DNA of 17,311 nucleotides, taken from positions 1-17,311 of the forward strand of contig JAMQCK010000710.1 of NCBI GenBank assembly GCA_024196135.1. Reading direction: 5' to 3'. This document shows positions 17,186 to 17,311 of this stretch, one piece after another (positions within the stretch are counted from its first letter, which is position 1; every line of letters begins with the position of its first letter). The position numbers and the translations under genes are program-made. This stretch comes from Pleurotus ostreatus/Saccharomyces cerevisiae fusant (lineage: Eukaryota > Opisthokonta). The notes beneath the pieces were generated by a model. That model was not told where the DNA came from. It saw only the letters and a program-made list of their open reading frames with translations, and searched no databases.

Positions 17186-17311
17186 TCAGGACGCAGAGCC
17201 GTTCGGTGCAGGTGATGATGCGTCCTCCGTCTCGAGGTCGTTCGCAGAGGGGACTGCTGCGGAAGTGGCTGCTCCTGCAGCGGCACGCCCAGTACTCGGT
17301 GGCGCGACATC
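17186..17311 (-). CDS. Possible C-terminal fragment of a gene extending off the right edge
   Basis: Reading the minus strand from the window edge gives 41 codons before a TGA at 17188-17186. They encode an Ala/Ser/Pro-rich tail (DVAPPSTGRAAAGAATSA... ending PAPNGSAS), typical of disordered fungal C-termini. A different frame over the same bases (17310-17092) is longer and contains a hydrophobic stretch, LSLLCLASILLCTCLYL, so the assignment is uncertain. No function can be given. Confidence 0.3.
   Translation of the reverse strand, partial: DVAPPSTGRAAAGAATSAAVPSANDLETEDASSPAPNGSAS

Noticed and set aside
1..17311. A secondary-metabolite, defence or transposon cluster
   Set aside because: No synthase, P450, transporter, nuclease, transposase or reverse-transcriptase motifs are present, and no long terminal repeats were seen.

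Overview
The window is nuclear DNA of a filamentous basidiomycete, most likely a wood-decay agaricomycete such as a polypore. The evidence is the gene density, 27 inferred introns mostly 47-70 bp long, many CTNAC-type branch points, moderately GC-rich coding sequence, and F-box/LRR genes of the kind expanded in Agaricomycetes. There are no rRNA, tRNA, CRISPR or recognisable transposon sequences. All exon joins were worked out by hand from splice signals, reading phase and family similarity; no transcript data were available.

Layout, left to right. (1) Positions 1-1483 (+): 3' part of an F-box/LRR gene whose first exon begins outside the window. (2) 1805-3522 (+): a complete paralogue of it. 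(3) 5154-3705 (-): a four-exon SET5-type lysine methyltransferase. (4) 7648-5794 (-): a six-exon secreted GH13 alpha-amylase with a GPI-anchor-like tail. (5) 7649-9291: a 1.6-kb stretch without a convincing gene, holding the promoters of the amylase and of UBP6. (6) 9292-11652 (+): eight-exon UBP6/USP14 proteasome-associated deubiquitinase, with one outsized 428-bp intron. (7) 13396-12297 (-): eight-exon BAP31/Yet-type ER membrane protein, with minisatellites in its last intron and 3' flank. (8) 13927-15629 (+): a third F-box/LRR paralogue. (9) 16563-15849 (-): a small gene I do not recognise, behind a good TATA box. (10) 17311-17186 (-): a possible C-terminal end of a gene running off the right edge.

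The genes do not form a metabolic or secondary-metabolite cluster. A core of conserved housekeeping genes (SET5, UBP6, BAP31) and the amylase lies among three copies of a fast-evolving F-box family. F-box proteins and UBP6 both belong to the ubiquitin-proteasome system, but I see no sign that they are co-regulated. The best leads are the strong GTGCGT splice-donor preference, the minisatellite-bearing BAP31 intron that stays open in frame, a paired CACGTG...GGCGTC element on both sides of BAP31, the large UBP6 intron with a protein-like segment, and the unrecognised gene at 16563-15849.
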